Below, in pieces: positions 38,069-47,266 of a stretch of 64,000 nucleotides of DNA. Under the pieces are notes generated by a model, which was not told where the DNA came from, did no database searches, and was given only the letters and a program-made list of their open reading frames with translations. The stretch covers positions 1 to 64,000 of the forward strand of contig JADKBC010000004.1 of the NCBI GenBank assembly GCA_016715205.1. Direction: 5' to 3'. Within the stretch, counting starts at the first letter, position 1, and each line of letters starts with the position of its first letter. Both the position numbers and the translations under genes were made by a program. Source of the DNA: Holophaga sp. (lineage in GTDB: Bacteria > Acidobacteriota > Holophagae > Holophagales > Holophagaceae).

Positions 38069-38937
38069 GGGGTCAGGACCGGAATCTGGTCACCCTTGCT
38101 TCAGGTGTCCGGCTCCATTACCGCTTCCAGGGGAATCCACAGGGGCCATGGATCGTGCTGGTCAATGGCCTGCTTTCAGATACCACCATGTGGGCGGGCA
38201 CCCTCCCCGGGTTGGTCTCGCGTTTTCACGTACTCACCTTTGATTGCCGAGGGCAGGGTCGATCCGATACGCCCGTGGCAGATTCCTACCCCGTGGCAGT
38301 GATGGCGGACGATCTCTGGGAGATGCTGAATCTCCTAAACATCCAGCGGCCCTGGCTGGTGGGGCTTTCGAATGGGGCCAATCTTTCCCTGGAACTCCTG
38401 GCTGGGCACCCTGGTGCCTTTGCGGGAGCCGTGCTCACCAGCAGCGCGCCCTGTGTGGATTTCACCAGCAGGCTGCGGGTGCTGCATTGGATCCACTGCC
38501 TTCAGGTGGGTGGCCCCTTGATGCAATTCGACGCGGTGGCGCCCTACCTTTGGGGAGATCGATTCCTGGCGGCCCGTCACAGCGTATTGCGCGCCTATCA
38601 CCAGGCGCGCCTGGAAGCCTCTGGCCAGACCCACACGGTGGAGGAAGCGGCCTTCCTCGGCGCAACCAGGCAAATGATGGGAATTCTTGACTGGGATATC
38701 CGTGGGCGCTTGAGCGCGGTGGTGGACCCGGTACTGTTCCTGGCGGGGGCCGAAGACCTGCTGACGCCCCCTTGGAAATGCCTGGAAACCGCCAAGGGTG
38801 TGAAGGGCTCACGCTTCGAGGTCATCCCTGGGGTGGGCCATGCCTTTCCGGTGGAAGACCCGAAAGCCTTTGCCACCCGTGTCACAGATTTCATCCACCA
38901 AGTCTCTAATCCTTTGCAACCCATAGCTGAAACCTAA
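38065..38937 (+). CDS. Alpha/beta hydrolase
   Basis: The 290-residue protein starts at a GTG overlapping the sixA stop. It has the alpha/beta hydrolase pattern: the oxyanion region VNGLLSDTTMW, the RGQGRS turn, the nucleophile elbow GLSNGAN, an acid in LFLAGAEDLL and the histidine in GVGHAFPVE. It resembles 3-oxoadipate enol-lactonase-like and BioH-like esterases; the substrate is unknown. It lies between sixA and rho, 70 bases before rho. Confidence 0.85.
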   Translation: MRGQDRNLVTLASGVRLHYRFQGNPQGPWIVLVNGLLSDTTMWAGTLPGLVSRFHVLTFDCRGQGRSDTPVADSYPVAVMADDLWEMLNLLNIQRPWLVGLSNGANLSLELLAGHPGAFAGAVLTSSAPCVDFTSRLRVLHWIHCLQVGGPLMQFDAVAPYLWGDRFLAARHSVLRAYHQARLEASGQTHTVEEAAFLGATRQMMGILDWDIRGRLSAVVDPVLFLAGAEDLLTPPWKCLETAKGVKGSRFEVIPGVGHAFPVEDPKAFATRVTDFIHQVSNPLQPIAET

Positions 38938-39007
38938 CTCTTGCGGCATACTTTGGGTCCACAACAACCCAGCGCACCCGCTCAATCTCCCGGAAGGGCA
39001 GTCATTT

Positions 39008-40300
39008 ATGCCCAATGAAATCGCCGTCCCTCCCTTCCTCAGCCTTCAAGAGCTGAAGGAACAGTCCATCGGCCGTCTGGCCGAGATGGCCAAGGCTTAC
39101 GGCATCGCCAATCCCCTTTCCCTCCGCAAACAGGAACTTATCTTCCGACTCTTGGAATCCCAGGCCACCAAGGAGGGGATGTACTTTGCGGAAGGCGTGC
39201 TGGAGGTGCTGCCCGAGGGCTTTGGTTTCCTCCGTGCTCCCGAGTACAACTACCTGGCTGGCGCAGATGATGTCTATGTCTCCCCCAGCCAGATCCGCAA
39301 ATTCGGCCTGCGCAGCGGCGATACGCTGTCGGGCATGGTGCGGCCGCCCAAGGGGGAAGAAAAGTTCTTTGCCATGCTGCGCATCGACGCCATCAACTTC
39401 GATCCGCCCAATTCGGTCAAGGAACGGGTTCATTTCGATAACCTGGTGCCGGTCTATCCAACCCAGCATCTGAAAATGGAACGGGACCCGCTGGAGGCCT
39501 CCACCCGGGTGATGGATCTCATGGCGCCCCTCGGCAAGGGGCAGCGCGCTTTGATCGTGGCGCCACCGCGCACGGGCAAGACCGTGCTACTTCAGAACAT
39601 CGCCAATTCCATTACAGCCAATCATCCCGAAGTCTTCCTGATTGTACTGCTCATCGACGAGCGGCCCGAGGAAGTCACGGACATGGAACGGCACGTGAAA
39701 GGTGAAGTGGTTTCCAGCACCTTTGACGAACCCGCCACTCGCCACGTCCAAGTGGCCGAAATGGTCATCGAGAAGGCCAAGCGGCTGGTAGAACACAAGA
39801 AGGATGTGGTGATCCTGCTGGATTCGATCACGCGCCTCGCCCGGGCTTACAACACCGTGGTACCACCTTCGGGCAAGGTGCTATCGGGCGGTGTGGATTC
39901 CAACGCCTTGCAGCGGCCCAAGCGCTTTTTTGGCGCGGCGCGCAACATCGAAGATGGCGGTTCGCTCACCATCATCGCCACGGCTCTGATCGAAACCGGG
40001 TCCCGCATGGACGATGTGATTTTCGAAGAGTTCAAGGGCACCGGCAACAGCGAGATCGTGCTGGACCGGAAGCTCAGCGACAAGCGCATCTTCCCGAGCA
40101 TGGATATCTTCAAGAGCGGCACCCGCAAGGAAGATCTCCTCATCGAGCCCAACCGTCTCCAGAAGATCTGGGTGTTGCGCAAGGTACTGGCCGGTTCCGG
40201 CCCCGTGGAGAGCATGGAACTGCTGCTGGATCGCCTCGGCAAGACCAAGACCAACGACGAGTTCCTGGCCAATCTCCAGGAACCGGCCGCCAGGCGATAG
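39008..40300 (+). CDS. rho: Transcription termination factor Rho
   Basis: The 430-residue protein has the N-terminal Rho helical domain (LKEQSIGRLAEMAKAYGI), the RNA-binding cold-shock-like domain with GFGFLRAP and YVSPSQIRKFGLRSGD, and the ATPase with Walker A APPRTGKT (K191), LLIDERPEEVTDM and RLARAYNT. It has no large N-terminal insertion. It terminates untranslated transcripts, which fits the scarcity of T-tracted terminators in this window. The leader from 38938 holds a CATACT that could be a -10 element. Confidence 0.97.
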   Translation: MPNEIAVPPFLSLQELKEQSIGRLAEMAKAYGIANPLSLRKQELIFRLLESQATKEGMYFAEGVLEVLPEGFGFLRAPEYNYLAGADDVYVSPSQIRKFGLRSGDTLSGMVRPPKGEEKFFAMLRIDAINFDPPNSVKERVHFDNLVPVYPTQHLKMERDPLEASTRVMDLMAPLGKGQRALIVAPPRTGKTVLLQNIANSITANHPEVFLIVLLIDERPEEVTDMERHVKGEVVSSTFDEPATRHVQVAEMVIEKAKRLVEHKKDVVILLDSITRLARAYNTVVPPSGKVLSGGVDSNALQRPKRFFGAARNIEDGGSLTIIATALIETGSRMDDVIFEEFKGTGNSEIVLDRKLSDKRIFPSMDIFKSGTRKEDLLIEPNRLQKIWVLRKVLAGSGPVESMELLLDRLGKTKTNDEFLANLQEPAARR

Positions 40301-40310
40301 GGAGCTCATT

Positions 40311-40871
40311 TTGCCATCCATTTTCGGCCATGCGGTGGCGGGTATCGCTCTGGGTGTTGCGTTTGCGGACGAGAAAACCCCGCGCCGGGCCTGGGCCCTT
40401 GGCACGTTTTGCGCACTGGCTCCGGATGTGGATTGGTTCACGGCCTTCCTGAAGGTGCATCCCGGCAATTTCCTGGCCCACCGGGGCATCACCCATTCCC
40501 TGCTGGGGGCGGTGCTCATTGCCGCTTCTGTGCTGCTCTTCGGGTTCAAACGGGAGCAACGCAATCTGAAGGTGGGAACATATCTGCTGCTGGCGTCCCT
40601 TTCTCACGGATTGTTGGATGCCTGCACTTCCGGTCGGATTGGTGTGGCCTTTTTCTACCCCTTTTCCAGCAGCCGCTGGGCCTGCGATTGGCAGCCCATC
40701 CAGGATGCGCCGCTGCCCTTCTGGTCGGGCCTGCAGTTGCCTTTCCTGGGAGCGCTGCTGGGCGAGATGCTGTGGATTGGCATTCCGGCATCCATCCTGG
40801 CCATCAGCGTTCAGTTGTTCCGGCGCAATTCGGATTGGCAGGCGCTCCCCGAGGTGGAACCCGAAGGGTGA
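40311..40871 (+). CDS. DUF457-type membrane-bound metal-dependent hydrolase family
   Basis: The 186-residue protein starts at a TTG with GGAG six bases upstream, ten bases after rho. It has GHAVAGIALG at the N-terminus, ALAPDVDWF, HRGITHSLLG and SHGLLDACTSG, the histidine/aspartate pattern of the YdjM/DUF457 inner-membrane family, with about four membrane segments. These proteins are often called metal-dependent hydrolases, but their reaction is not established in general. It is probably cotranscribed with rho. Confidence 0.82.
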   Translation: MPSIFGHAVAGIALGVAFADEKTPRRAWALGTFCALAPDVDWFTAFLKVHPGNFLAHRGITHSLLGAVLIAASVLLFGFKREQRNLKVGTYLLLASLSHGLLDACTSGRIGVAFFYPFSSSRWACDWQPIQDAPLPFWSGLQLPFLGALLGEMLWIGIPASILAISVQLFRRNSDWQALPEVEPEG

Positions 40872-40947
40872 CCCGTTCGATGGGTGATCTGAGACCCGGG
40901 CGGACTAGACTGGGGGAGGAACCCGTATCGGGAATTCAGGGAGTCCC

Positions 40948-41418
40948 ATGGAACGCATTTCCATCACCATGCAGCCGCGCAAGAAGATCGCCCTGGTGGC
41001 CCACGATCACAAGAAGCGGGATCTTCTGGAATGGGTGGAGTACAACAAGGATCTGCTCACCAACCACGATCTTTTTGCCACCGGGACCACGGGTCGGTTG
41101 GTGGAAAAAATGCTCGGCATCCCGGTCACGAAATTCCAGAGCGGTCCACTGGGTGGTGACCAACAGATCGGCGCCAAGATCGCCGAGGGCGAAATCGATT
41201 TCGTGGTGTTCTTCTGGGATCCCCTGGAGCCCGCGCCCCATGATCCGGACGTGAAAGCGCTTCTTCGGCTCGCGGTGGTGTGGAATATTCCCGTGGCCTG
41301 CAACTGGGCCTCGGCAGATTTTGTGATTTCCAGTCCCTTGATGCAGGAGACGTACGAGCGGCTGCTGCCGGATTATGAGAACTATCGGAACCGTCTCGCG
41401 GGAACTGCTGACGTTTGA
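40948..41418 (+). CDS. mgsA: Methylglyoxal synthase
   Basis: The 156-residue protein matches MgsA: IALVAHDHKKRDLLEWVE, ATGTTGRL, SGPLGGDQQIG with the catalytic aspartate, and FFWDPLEPAPHDPDVKALL with the second conserved aspartate. It converts dihydroxyacetone phosphate to methylglyoxal, a bypass of lower glycolysis when phosphate is short. tpiA and pgk lie 11 kb away. A GGGAG site precedes the ATG. Confidence 0.96.
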   Translation: MERISITMQPRKKIALVAHDHKKRDLLEWVEYNKDLLTNHDLFATGTTGRLVEKMLGIPVTKFQSGPLGGDQQIGAKIAEGEIDFVVFFWDPLEPAPHDPDVKALLRLAVVWNIPVACNWASADFVISSPLMQETYERLLPDYENYRNRLAGTADV

Positions 41419-41432
41419 ATGGGAGATCCGCC

Positions 41433-41819
41433 ATGCCCCACGCCATTCTCGAATATTCAGCCAATATCCAGGATGATGCGGACTTTCCCCACATGTTTGC
41501 TCGGCTGCACCCGATTCTTGCGGAAACCGGGAAATGCCGCCTGGATGACATCAAGAGCCGCGCCATCGGCTACGAACACTACCGGGTGGGCGATGGCCAC
41601 GAGGGCAATTCCTTTGCTCACCTCACTCTGTGTGTGCTGGAAGGTCGGGATCCCGAAATGCTTCAGCGCATGGGCGAGGCCTGCCTGGAACTTCTCCAGG
41701 AGTTCTATGCGAAATCCCTGGAGGAACAACGCTGCGATCTCACGGTGGAAATTCGTCCCATGCGGCGGGATTCCTATTTCAAGGTGAGCAGCCATCCGTC
41801 CTGGAAGCCTGACCGGTAG
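41433..41819 (+). CDS. 5-carboxymethyl-2-hydroxymuconate isomerase family (tautomerase superfamily)
   Basis: The 128-residue protein begins MPHAILEYSANIQ, with Pro at position 2 as the catalytic base of the tautomerase superfamily, and matches the CHMI length and pattern (IKSRAIGYEHYRVGDG, FAHLTLCVLEGR). CHMI acts in homoprotocatechuate breakdown, but none of that pathway is nearby, so the true substrate is open. The ATG follows GGGAG and lies 14 bases after mgsA, suggesting cotranscription. Confidence 0.85.
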   Translation: MPHAILEYSANIQDDADFPHMFARLHPILAETGKCRLDDIKSRAIGYEHYRVGDGHEGNSFAHLTLCVLEGRDPEMLQRMGEACLELLQEFYAKSLEEQRCDLTVEIRPMRRDSYFKVSSHPSWKPDR

Positions 41820-41842
41820 ACTAAGGTTCAGGAGTTCTGCCC

Positions 41843-42817
41843 TTGGCCTTTCCAAATTCATCCTTCCAGATCGGTTCCATCGTGGTTCAGCCCCCGCTGA
41901 TCATGGCCCCCCTGCACGAAATCACGGACCAGCCCTTTCGTCGCATGATCCGTGAAGTAGGCGGCGTGGGGCTCACGGTTTCGGAAATGATCAGCAGTGA
42001 GGCCCTGGTGCGCCACGCCCGCAAGGCTGAACGCATGATGGCCTCGGAAGGGGAGCGCCCCTACGCCATGCAACTGGCGGGTTCCGACCCTGAGCACCTG
42101 GCCGAGTGTGCCGTGATGTGCGAGACCGCAGGGGCCGATATGGTGGACCTGAACATGGGTTGCCCGGCCAGCAATGTCACCAAGGGCGGCGCAGGTAGTG
42201 CCCTACTTCGGGATATCCGATTGGCGGAACGCTGCGTGACCGCCATGGTGAAGGCGGTGAAAATTCCCGTTACCGTCAAGATGAGGGCCGGCTGGGATGC
42301 CAGTCAGGCTGAGCGGGAAACCTATCGGGATTTCCTGAAAATGTTTCAACACGTTGGTGTGCAAGGCTTGGCCATTCATCCGCGCACCCGCGCCCAGCAA
42401 TACGAAGGCCACGCGGATTGGAGTCTGATCGCCCGCGCCGTGGACGCCGGGATGTCCTTTCCCATCATCGGCAATGGCGATGTGGTGGAGGCGGCAGATG
42501 CCCAGCGGATGGTGCAGGAGACGGGCTGCCAAGGGGTGATGATCGGCCGCGGGGCGCTCTATAACCCCTTCCTGTTTCGTCAAATCATGGAGCCTGGCCT
42601 GGTGGTCACGGCCGAAATGCGGATTGATATCACCCTGCGCTTTTTCAGGTTGTTGCTGGAATTGCTTGAGGAGCGGGAGGCGCTCCACAAGATCAAAAAA
42701 ATCGGGGCGTGGTTCACCAAGGGCATCGCGGGTGGGGCCAAATTCCGCCAGCGGCTCAACGAACGCAATGACCCCCACGAACTGATCCGGGAGATTGAGG
42801 CCCTTCGAGATTTCTAA
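41843..42817 (+). CDS. dusB: tRNA-dihydrouridine synthase
   Basis: The 324-residue protein starts at a TTG with AGGAG eight bases upstream. It has the FMN-binding APLHEITDQPFRRM, the catalytic cysteine C107 in DLNMGCPAS, KMRAGW, HPRTRAQQYEGHADW and GNGDV. It reduces uridine to dihydrouridine in tRNA D-loops with NADPH. The DusB-type assignment is the usual one for a single bacterial Dus of this length, though subfamily is not certain. It ends the rho-mgsA run. Confidence 0.92.
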   Translation: MAFPNSSFQIGSIVVQPPLIMAPLHEITDQPFRRMIREVGGVGLTVSEMISSEALVRHARKAERMMASEGERPYAMQLAGSDPEHLAECAVMCETAGADMVDLNMGCPASNVTKGGAGSALLRDIRLAERCVTAMVKAVKIPVTVKMRAGWDASQAERETYRDFLKMFQHVGVQGLAIHPRTRAQQYEGHADWSLIARAVDAGMSFPIIGNGDVVEAADAQRMVQETGCQGVMIGRGALYNPFLFRQIMEPGLVVTAEMRIDITLRFFRLLLELLEEREALHKIKKIGAWFTKGIAGGAKFRQRLNERNDPHELIREIEALRDF

Positions 42818-42883
42818 GCGACCACCTGAACTCCGGGATACCATGTGCAAGTTATCTGCTACTCATACCTAGAGGCAGGGATA

Positions 42884-42887
42884 GAGG
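42884..42887 (+). promoter_or_regulatory. Ribosome site deciding the TTG start of the propeller kinase
   Basis: GAGG stands five bases before TTG at 42893, immediately before the signal-like helix. The upstream GTG at 42845 has no such site. Confidence 0.5.
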
Positions 42888-42892
42888 TTTCC

Positions 42893-45800
42893 TTGGTCCG
42901 GCGTTTAATTTCTTTTGCATGGCTGCTGTGGCTTGGCGCGCTGCCGATATGGTCCCAGGGGCCCGGCAGCATCCCCATGCGGGTTTATGGGGTGCAGCAG
43001 GGCATGGCCAGCGAGGTGGTGTCGGCCTTGGCCCAGGATAAACAGGGGCTCATCTGGGCTGGCACGGAAGCCGGTCTGCATTTCTTTAACGGACAGACCT
43101 TCGAACCCTTTCCCGGGGATCTGCCCTCGCAAATGGTGCTGGATATCCTGCCAGAGGTGGATGGAAGCCTCTGGATCGCCACGCAGGGAGGGTTGTCGCG
43201 GCTGCACCAGGGACGCATCAAGACCTTTTCCCCGGAACAGGGCATCCCCAAAGGCTGGGTGCAATCCCTGGGGCGGGATCAGCAGGGCCACCTCTGGGCG
43301 CTCACCACGGGTGGACTGCGCATTGAGAATGGCCAGCAGGGCTTCGGCCCTGCGCCCCCACTTCCCACTCAAGAATTGCCCAGTCTTCTGTTTGCCCAAG
43401 CTTCCTTGCCCGGCGCCTGGGTGGTGGCGGGCCGGGAAATCTGGCGCTGGGATCCTGCTTCGAATCAATGGGAGTCCATGGCACCTCCACCCCTGGCGCG
43501 CGAGGAAGGCTTTTTAGGCATAACGTTGGATGGCACTGGGCAGATGTGGGCGCGCACCTCCCGCAATCTCTGGCGGTGCACCTCCGGCGGAGCCTGGGTG
43601 CTGAGTCGCGGCCGTCTGGAAGGCGGCTTCAGCGTGCATGCCCGGCTTGAACGTGACGCGCAGGGATGGGTTTGGTTTGATGATCCCAAGGGGCTCTGGC
43701 GGGCCCGTGGGGACGAGCAGGAACTCTTCGCGCCTCGCTCAGTGGTAGGGCGGGGGGCCATGGTGGATCGGGATGGCGGCATCTGGCTGCGCACTCAGAA
43801 AGGCGTTGCCCAGGTGATGGGTAGCCTGCGCTGGCGCTCTCACGGAACCCTGGAGGGACTGCCCTCGCCGACGGTCTGGCGGCCCCTGCGTGACCCGGAT
43901 GGCCGGTTGTGGGTACCCACAGAAGAAGGCCTGTGTGTCGCCCAGGGCAGTGGTTGGAAACGGGTCATTCCCTCCCGTACCCTGGGCGTTGCCCTGGATC
44001 CCAGGGGCATCCTCTGGGCTTCGGGCAGTCCCGGTGGCCTGGTCCACCAGGTGGACCTTCGCACCCTGGCGGTGCGCACCCATCGTGTGGATGTGCTCCC
44101 TGTGGGCCGCATCGTCAGTGGCTTCGCCCTGGATCTTGAGGGGCGGCTTTGGGTGGCGGACGAGCACGAAGGCCTGGCGCGGGGCGCCTGGAACGGAAGC
44201 CGCTGGACCTGGGAACGGATCCGGGTGGATGGCGGAGAACTCAAAGATATTCGCAACGTGGTGGTGGATTCTGAAGGGCGCGTGTTTGTGGCCCATGATC
44301 GCGGTATCTGCATCTGGGCTTCGGGCCGATGGACGCATCTGCAAGGCGTCTTGGAAGCGCTGCCCGCGAACATCGCGTTCAACGGTCGGGGCGAGGTGGT
44401 GGTCTCCTACTTGAACCGCCCTGTTCTGTCTCGCTTCCGCCTGATGGAGGGAGCCTACCGCAAGGTGGATGACCTTACCCCCATTCCCCACCGTCCACAG
44501 ATCCTGGTTTTCTCCCTTGGGTTCGAGGCGAACGGCCGCCTGTGGATTGGCACCAGTCAAGGCGTTGCCAGGCTCGAACTGGGGCGCCCGGAGACCCTTC
44601 GGCTCTTTGAAATGGGCGATGGGTTGGTCAGTTCTGATTGCGACGAGGGCAGTCTTTTCGTGGACAAGGACCGGATCTGGATTGGCACCTCCCAGGGGCT
44701 GGCCTCTTTTCGCACGGATCTCCAGGAGGATTCCGTCCCGCTCCGGGCCCCCCTGCTGCTCAGCGCGGAATCGGGAGGCCGGTTGTTGTCCCTGGAACCT
44801 GGGGAAATGGTGCTGCCCCGGGAAAGCCGCAACCTGGATCTGCGCTTTTTTATACCCAACTACCAGGCCCAGGGCCGGATGATCTACCAGGCCCGGTTGG
44901 CAGGGGCCGATGCCGACTGGGTGAATCTGGAGCAACCTAGGATCCGCTATCCCTCCATGCACCCTGGGCGCTACCTCCTGGAACTCCGGGGGATTTTGGA
45001 AGAGGGCAAGGCGGGGCCAATCCTGGCGGTACGGTTTGAAGTGCTGCCCCAATGGTGGGAATCTCGCCTGGCCTGGGTCTGCTATGCCCTGCTGGGCGCG
45101 GGTGCCGTCCTGGGCCTAGTGCGATTGAGACAGGCCCAACTGGAAGCTAGAAACCGGGAACTGCGAGAGGAAGTGGCCCGACAAACCCGCGCGGTGCTCA
45201 TGGCTTCCCAGGCGAAAAGCGCCTTCCTTGCCAACATGAGCCATGAGCTGAGGACACCCCTCAATGCCATCCTGCTTTACTCGGAACTGCTTCAGGAAGA
45301 TGCGGCAGAACATGGCCTGAAAAATGTCCAACAGGACGCCAGCAAAATCCAAGGTGCAGGTCGCCATCTCCTGAGCCTCATTGATGACATCCTGGATGTA
45401 TCGAAAATCGAAGCCGGCCACATGAAACTGCAGGTGGACGAGGTGGAACTGGGGCCGTTCCTGGCGGATCTGATCGCCACCCTGGAACCGGTCGTCGAGC
45501 GCAATGGCAATCAATTCCGCGCAGAGCTATCCCAAGCTCCGGTGGGCATCTGGACCGATGCACTCCGATTGCGGCAGGTGCTTTCCAACCTCCTCAGCAA
45601 CGCCGGGAAATTCACGGAGAACGGCAAGATCGTGCTTCGGGTCGAGGCTTCCGATGGGGAGGTCCGTTTCACTGTTCAAGATACGGGCATTGGCATGTCG
45701 GAGGAGGAGCTCAAGCGGGTCTTCCTGGAATTCGTGCAGGCCGATACGGGAACCACGCGAAAATACGGTGGAACGGGCTTGGGCCTCGCCTTGGTGCGGC

Positions 45801-45901
45801 GCCTCACGGACCTTCTGGCCGGGCAGGTGGAAGCCCATTCCCAACCCGGGATCGGAACGACCTTCCTGGTGCGGTTGCCGATTGCAGGACCTGTGGTCTA
45901 G
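42893..45901 (+). CDS. Sensor histidine kinase with periplasmic beta-propeller and Y_Y_Y domain
   Basis: The 1002-residue protein begins with a signal-like helix (RRLISFAWLLWLGALPIWSQ), then about 14 short propeller repeats of the 'W-x-G-T-x-x-G-L' type (GLIWAGTEAGLHFF, GSLWIATQGGLSRL), a Y_Y_Y domain at about 660-730, a membrane segment, and HisKA with H784 (ANMSHELRTPLNAIL) plus HATPase (DTGIGMS, GGTGLGLALVRRL). It lacks receiver and AraC domains, unlike Bacteroides hybrid systems of this kind. I chose TTG 42893 because GAGG lies five bases upstream; a GTG 16 codons earlier is possible. Its stop shares CTAG with the facing kinase gene. Confidence 0.9.
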   Translation: MVRRLISFAWLLWLGALPIWSQGPGSIPMRVYGVQQGMASEVVSALAQDKQGLIWAGTEAGLHFFNGQTFEPFPGDLPSQMVLDILPEVDGSLWIATQGGLSRLHQGRIKTFSPEQGIPKGWVQSLGRDQQGHLWALTTGGLRIENGQQGFGPAPPLPTQELPSLLFAQASLPGAWVVAGREIWRWDPASNQWESMAPPPLAREEGFLGITLDGTGQMWARTSRNLWRCTSGGAWVLSRGRLEGGFSVHARLERDAQGWVWFDDPKGLWRARGDEQELFAPRSVVGRGAMVDRDGGIWLRTQKGVAQVMGSLRWRSHGTLEGLPSPTVWRPLRDPDGRLWVPTEEGLCVAQGSGWKRVIPSRTLGVALDPRGILWASGSPGGLVHQVDLRTLAVRTHRVDVLPVGRIVSGFALDLEGRLWVADEHEGLARGAWNGSRWTWERIRVDGGELKDIRNVVVDSEGRVFVAHDRGICIWASGRWTHLQGVLEALPANIAFNGRGEVVVSYLNRPVLSRFRLMEGAYRKVDDLTPIPHRPQILVFSLGFEANGRLWIGTSQGVARLELGRPETLRLFEMGDGLVSSDCDEGSLFVDKDRIWIGTSQGLASFRTDLQEDSVPLRAPLLLSAESGGRLLSLEPGEMVLPRESRNLDLRFFIPNYQAQGRMIYQARLAGADADWVNLEQPRIRYPSMHPGRYLLELRGILEEGKAGPILAVRFEVLPQWWESRLAWVCYALLGAGAVLGLVRLRQAQLEARNRELREEVARQTRAVLMASQAKSAFLANMSHELRTPLNAILLYSELLQEDAAEHGLKNVQQDASKIQGAGRHLLSLIDDILDVSKIEAGHMKLQVDEVELGPFLADLIATLEPVVERNGNQFRAELSQAPVGIWTDALRLRQVLSNLLSNAGKFTENGKIVLRVEASDGEVRFTVQDTGIGMSEEELKRVFLEFVQADTGTTRKYGGTGLGLALVRRLTDLLAGQVEAHSQPGIGTTFLVRLPIAGPVV

Positions 45902-47190
45902 AGCTCAGGCAGAGGCTGGGGTATTTCCAGGGTGAACTCCGCCCAGCTGCCCTGCTTGGAATGGGCATCCATGCGCCCACCGTGCAGGTGCGCGATGCGC
46001 CACGCGGTGTAGAGGCCCACACCCGTGCCCTTGCGCGCCTTGAGCTCTGGGCTCTGCAGGCGGCTGAATTTGCGGAAGAGGCGGGACCGTTCTTCGGCCG
46101 GAAAGCCCGGGCCTTCATTCCAGACTGAAACCACAAACCGGTTGGGAGAATGATCGTAGCGAAGGCGGATGAGGCCGCCCTCTTGGCCGTACTTGACGGC
46201 GTTGCCCAACAGATTCACCAGCACGATTTTCAGCAGGGAAGGGTCACAGGAAACCATTCCGGGCTTGTCCGGGAAATGGCGCTCCAGGCGCATGCCCCGT
46301 TCCTGCAATTGAGGTTGGATGATTTCGAAGGAGGGCTCCAGCACCTCCTCCTCCAGGAAAATATCCGCCGCATTCAGACGCAAACTGCCGCCTTCCATGC
46401 GGGCCAGATCGAGGTATTCCCGGATGAGATCAAGCAGATAGTTGCCCTTCTTGATCAACCGCTCCAACTTCTGTTTCTGTCGTGAATCCAGTTCACCCAG
46501 GTAGCCATCCACCAGCACCCGGGCATCCGTCATCATGGAGGCCACGGGGTTTTTCAATTCGTGGCTCACGAAGGCCAGCACTTCGTTGTAGGCCTGATTC
46601 GCGGCGGTGAGTTGTTCGATGCGCCAGGCCTTTTCCACCGCCTGGGAGATGCGTTCGGCCAGGGCCCGCCACAGGCGGGCGTGGTAGGGCGTGTAGACCT
46701 TGGGCTCCCGGGCGCTGAGGAAAAGAACACCCAGGATGCGTTCCTCCACCAGCAGCGGGCAGGTCATGCTGCTGCGTACGCCCTCGCGGACAAGGAGTCG
46801 CGTGGAGGCGCTCATGGGGTGTTCTTCTTCGTAGCGTTCGAGGTCGTAAATGATCCGCGAGCACCCGGAATCGATGACCGTGTGCAGGGAACTCTGGGCG
46901 AGATCTTCCCCGTAGCCCGGTGCGAGCAGGATGGGCTCGTACAGGGCCTTGGTCCAGTGCGCCACAATGCGGCGTCCTTCATCGTCGAGGAAGGCCAAGC
47001 CGATGCGGTCGCAGGGATAGAGCTCCTGCACGGCATTGAACAGGAACTCCATCAATTCGCCCAGGGAAGCCTTGGCTGCCACCTTGTCGTTCACATTGTC
47101 CAGGATGGCCTGCTCGTCCTCGGGGAAATGTTCCTCCCCGGCGCCTTCAAAGGTGCTGAGGAAGTGGAGGTTTGAATTCAGCTCAACCAT
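45898..47190 (-). CDS. GAF-domain sensor histidine kinase at the end of the hydrogenase unit
   Basis: The 430-residue soluble protein has a GAF domain at about 40-190, with Cys at 60, 110 and 144 that could carry a redox or metal signal, and a kinase core: HisKA with H210 (FVSHELKNPVAS), N-box LLGNAVKYG and G-box KGTGVGLYTAWRIAHLHGG. No membrane segment or receiver is present. It is on the same strand as and 76 bases downstream of hydA, with a long hairpin between. The response regulator at the head of the hyd operon is the likely partner. The start ATG lacks a strong ribosome site. Confidence 0.88.
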   Translation of the reverse strand: MVELNSNLHFLSTFEGAGEEHFPEDEQAILDNVNDKVAAKASLGELMEFLFNAVQELYPCDRIGLAFLDDEGRRIVAHWTKALYEPILLAPGYGEDLAQSSLHTVIDSGCSRIIYDLERYEEEHPMSASTRLLVREGVRSSMTCPLLVEERILGVLFLSAREPKVYTPYHARLWRALAERISQAVEKAWRIEQLTAANQAYNEVLAFVSHELKNPVASMMTDARVLVDGYLGELDSRQKQKLERLIKKGNYLLDLIREYLDLARMEGGSLRLNAADIFLEEEVLEPSFEIIQPQLQERGMRLERHFPDKPGMVSCDPSLLKIVLVNLLGNAVKYGQEGGLIRLRYDHSPNRFVVSVWNEGPGFPAEERSRLFRKFSRLQSPELKARKGTGVGLYTAWRIAHLHGGRMDAHSKQGSWAEFTLEIPQPLPEL

Positions 47191-47212
47191 GGGAACGCCT
47201 TCCCTATATCAC

Positions 47213-47252
47213 ATCACAGATCGCACGGACCGTGGCCCGTACGATCTGTGAT
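47213..47252. repeat. Long hairpin between hydA and the GAF kinase gene
   Basis: A 16-base arm (47213-47228) pairs with 47237-47252 across an eight-base loop, with one mismatch that becomes a G-U pair in RNA. It lies after the hydA stop and before the kinase start on the minus strand. No T-run follows, so it may stabilise the hyd mRNA end, reduce read-through into the kinase gene, or be an operator. Confidence 0.6.
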
Positions 47253-47266
47253 CAACGCTGAAAAAC

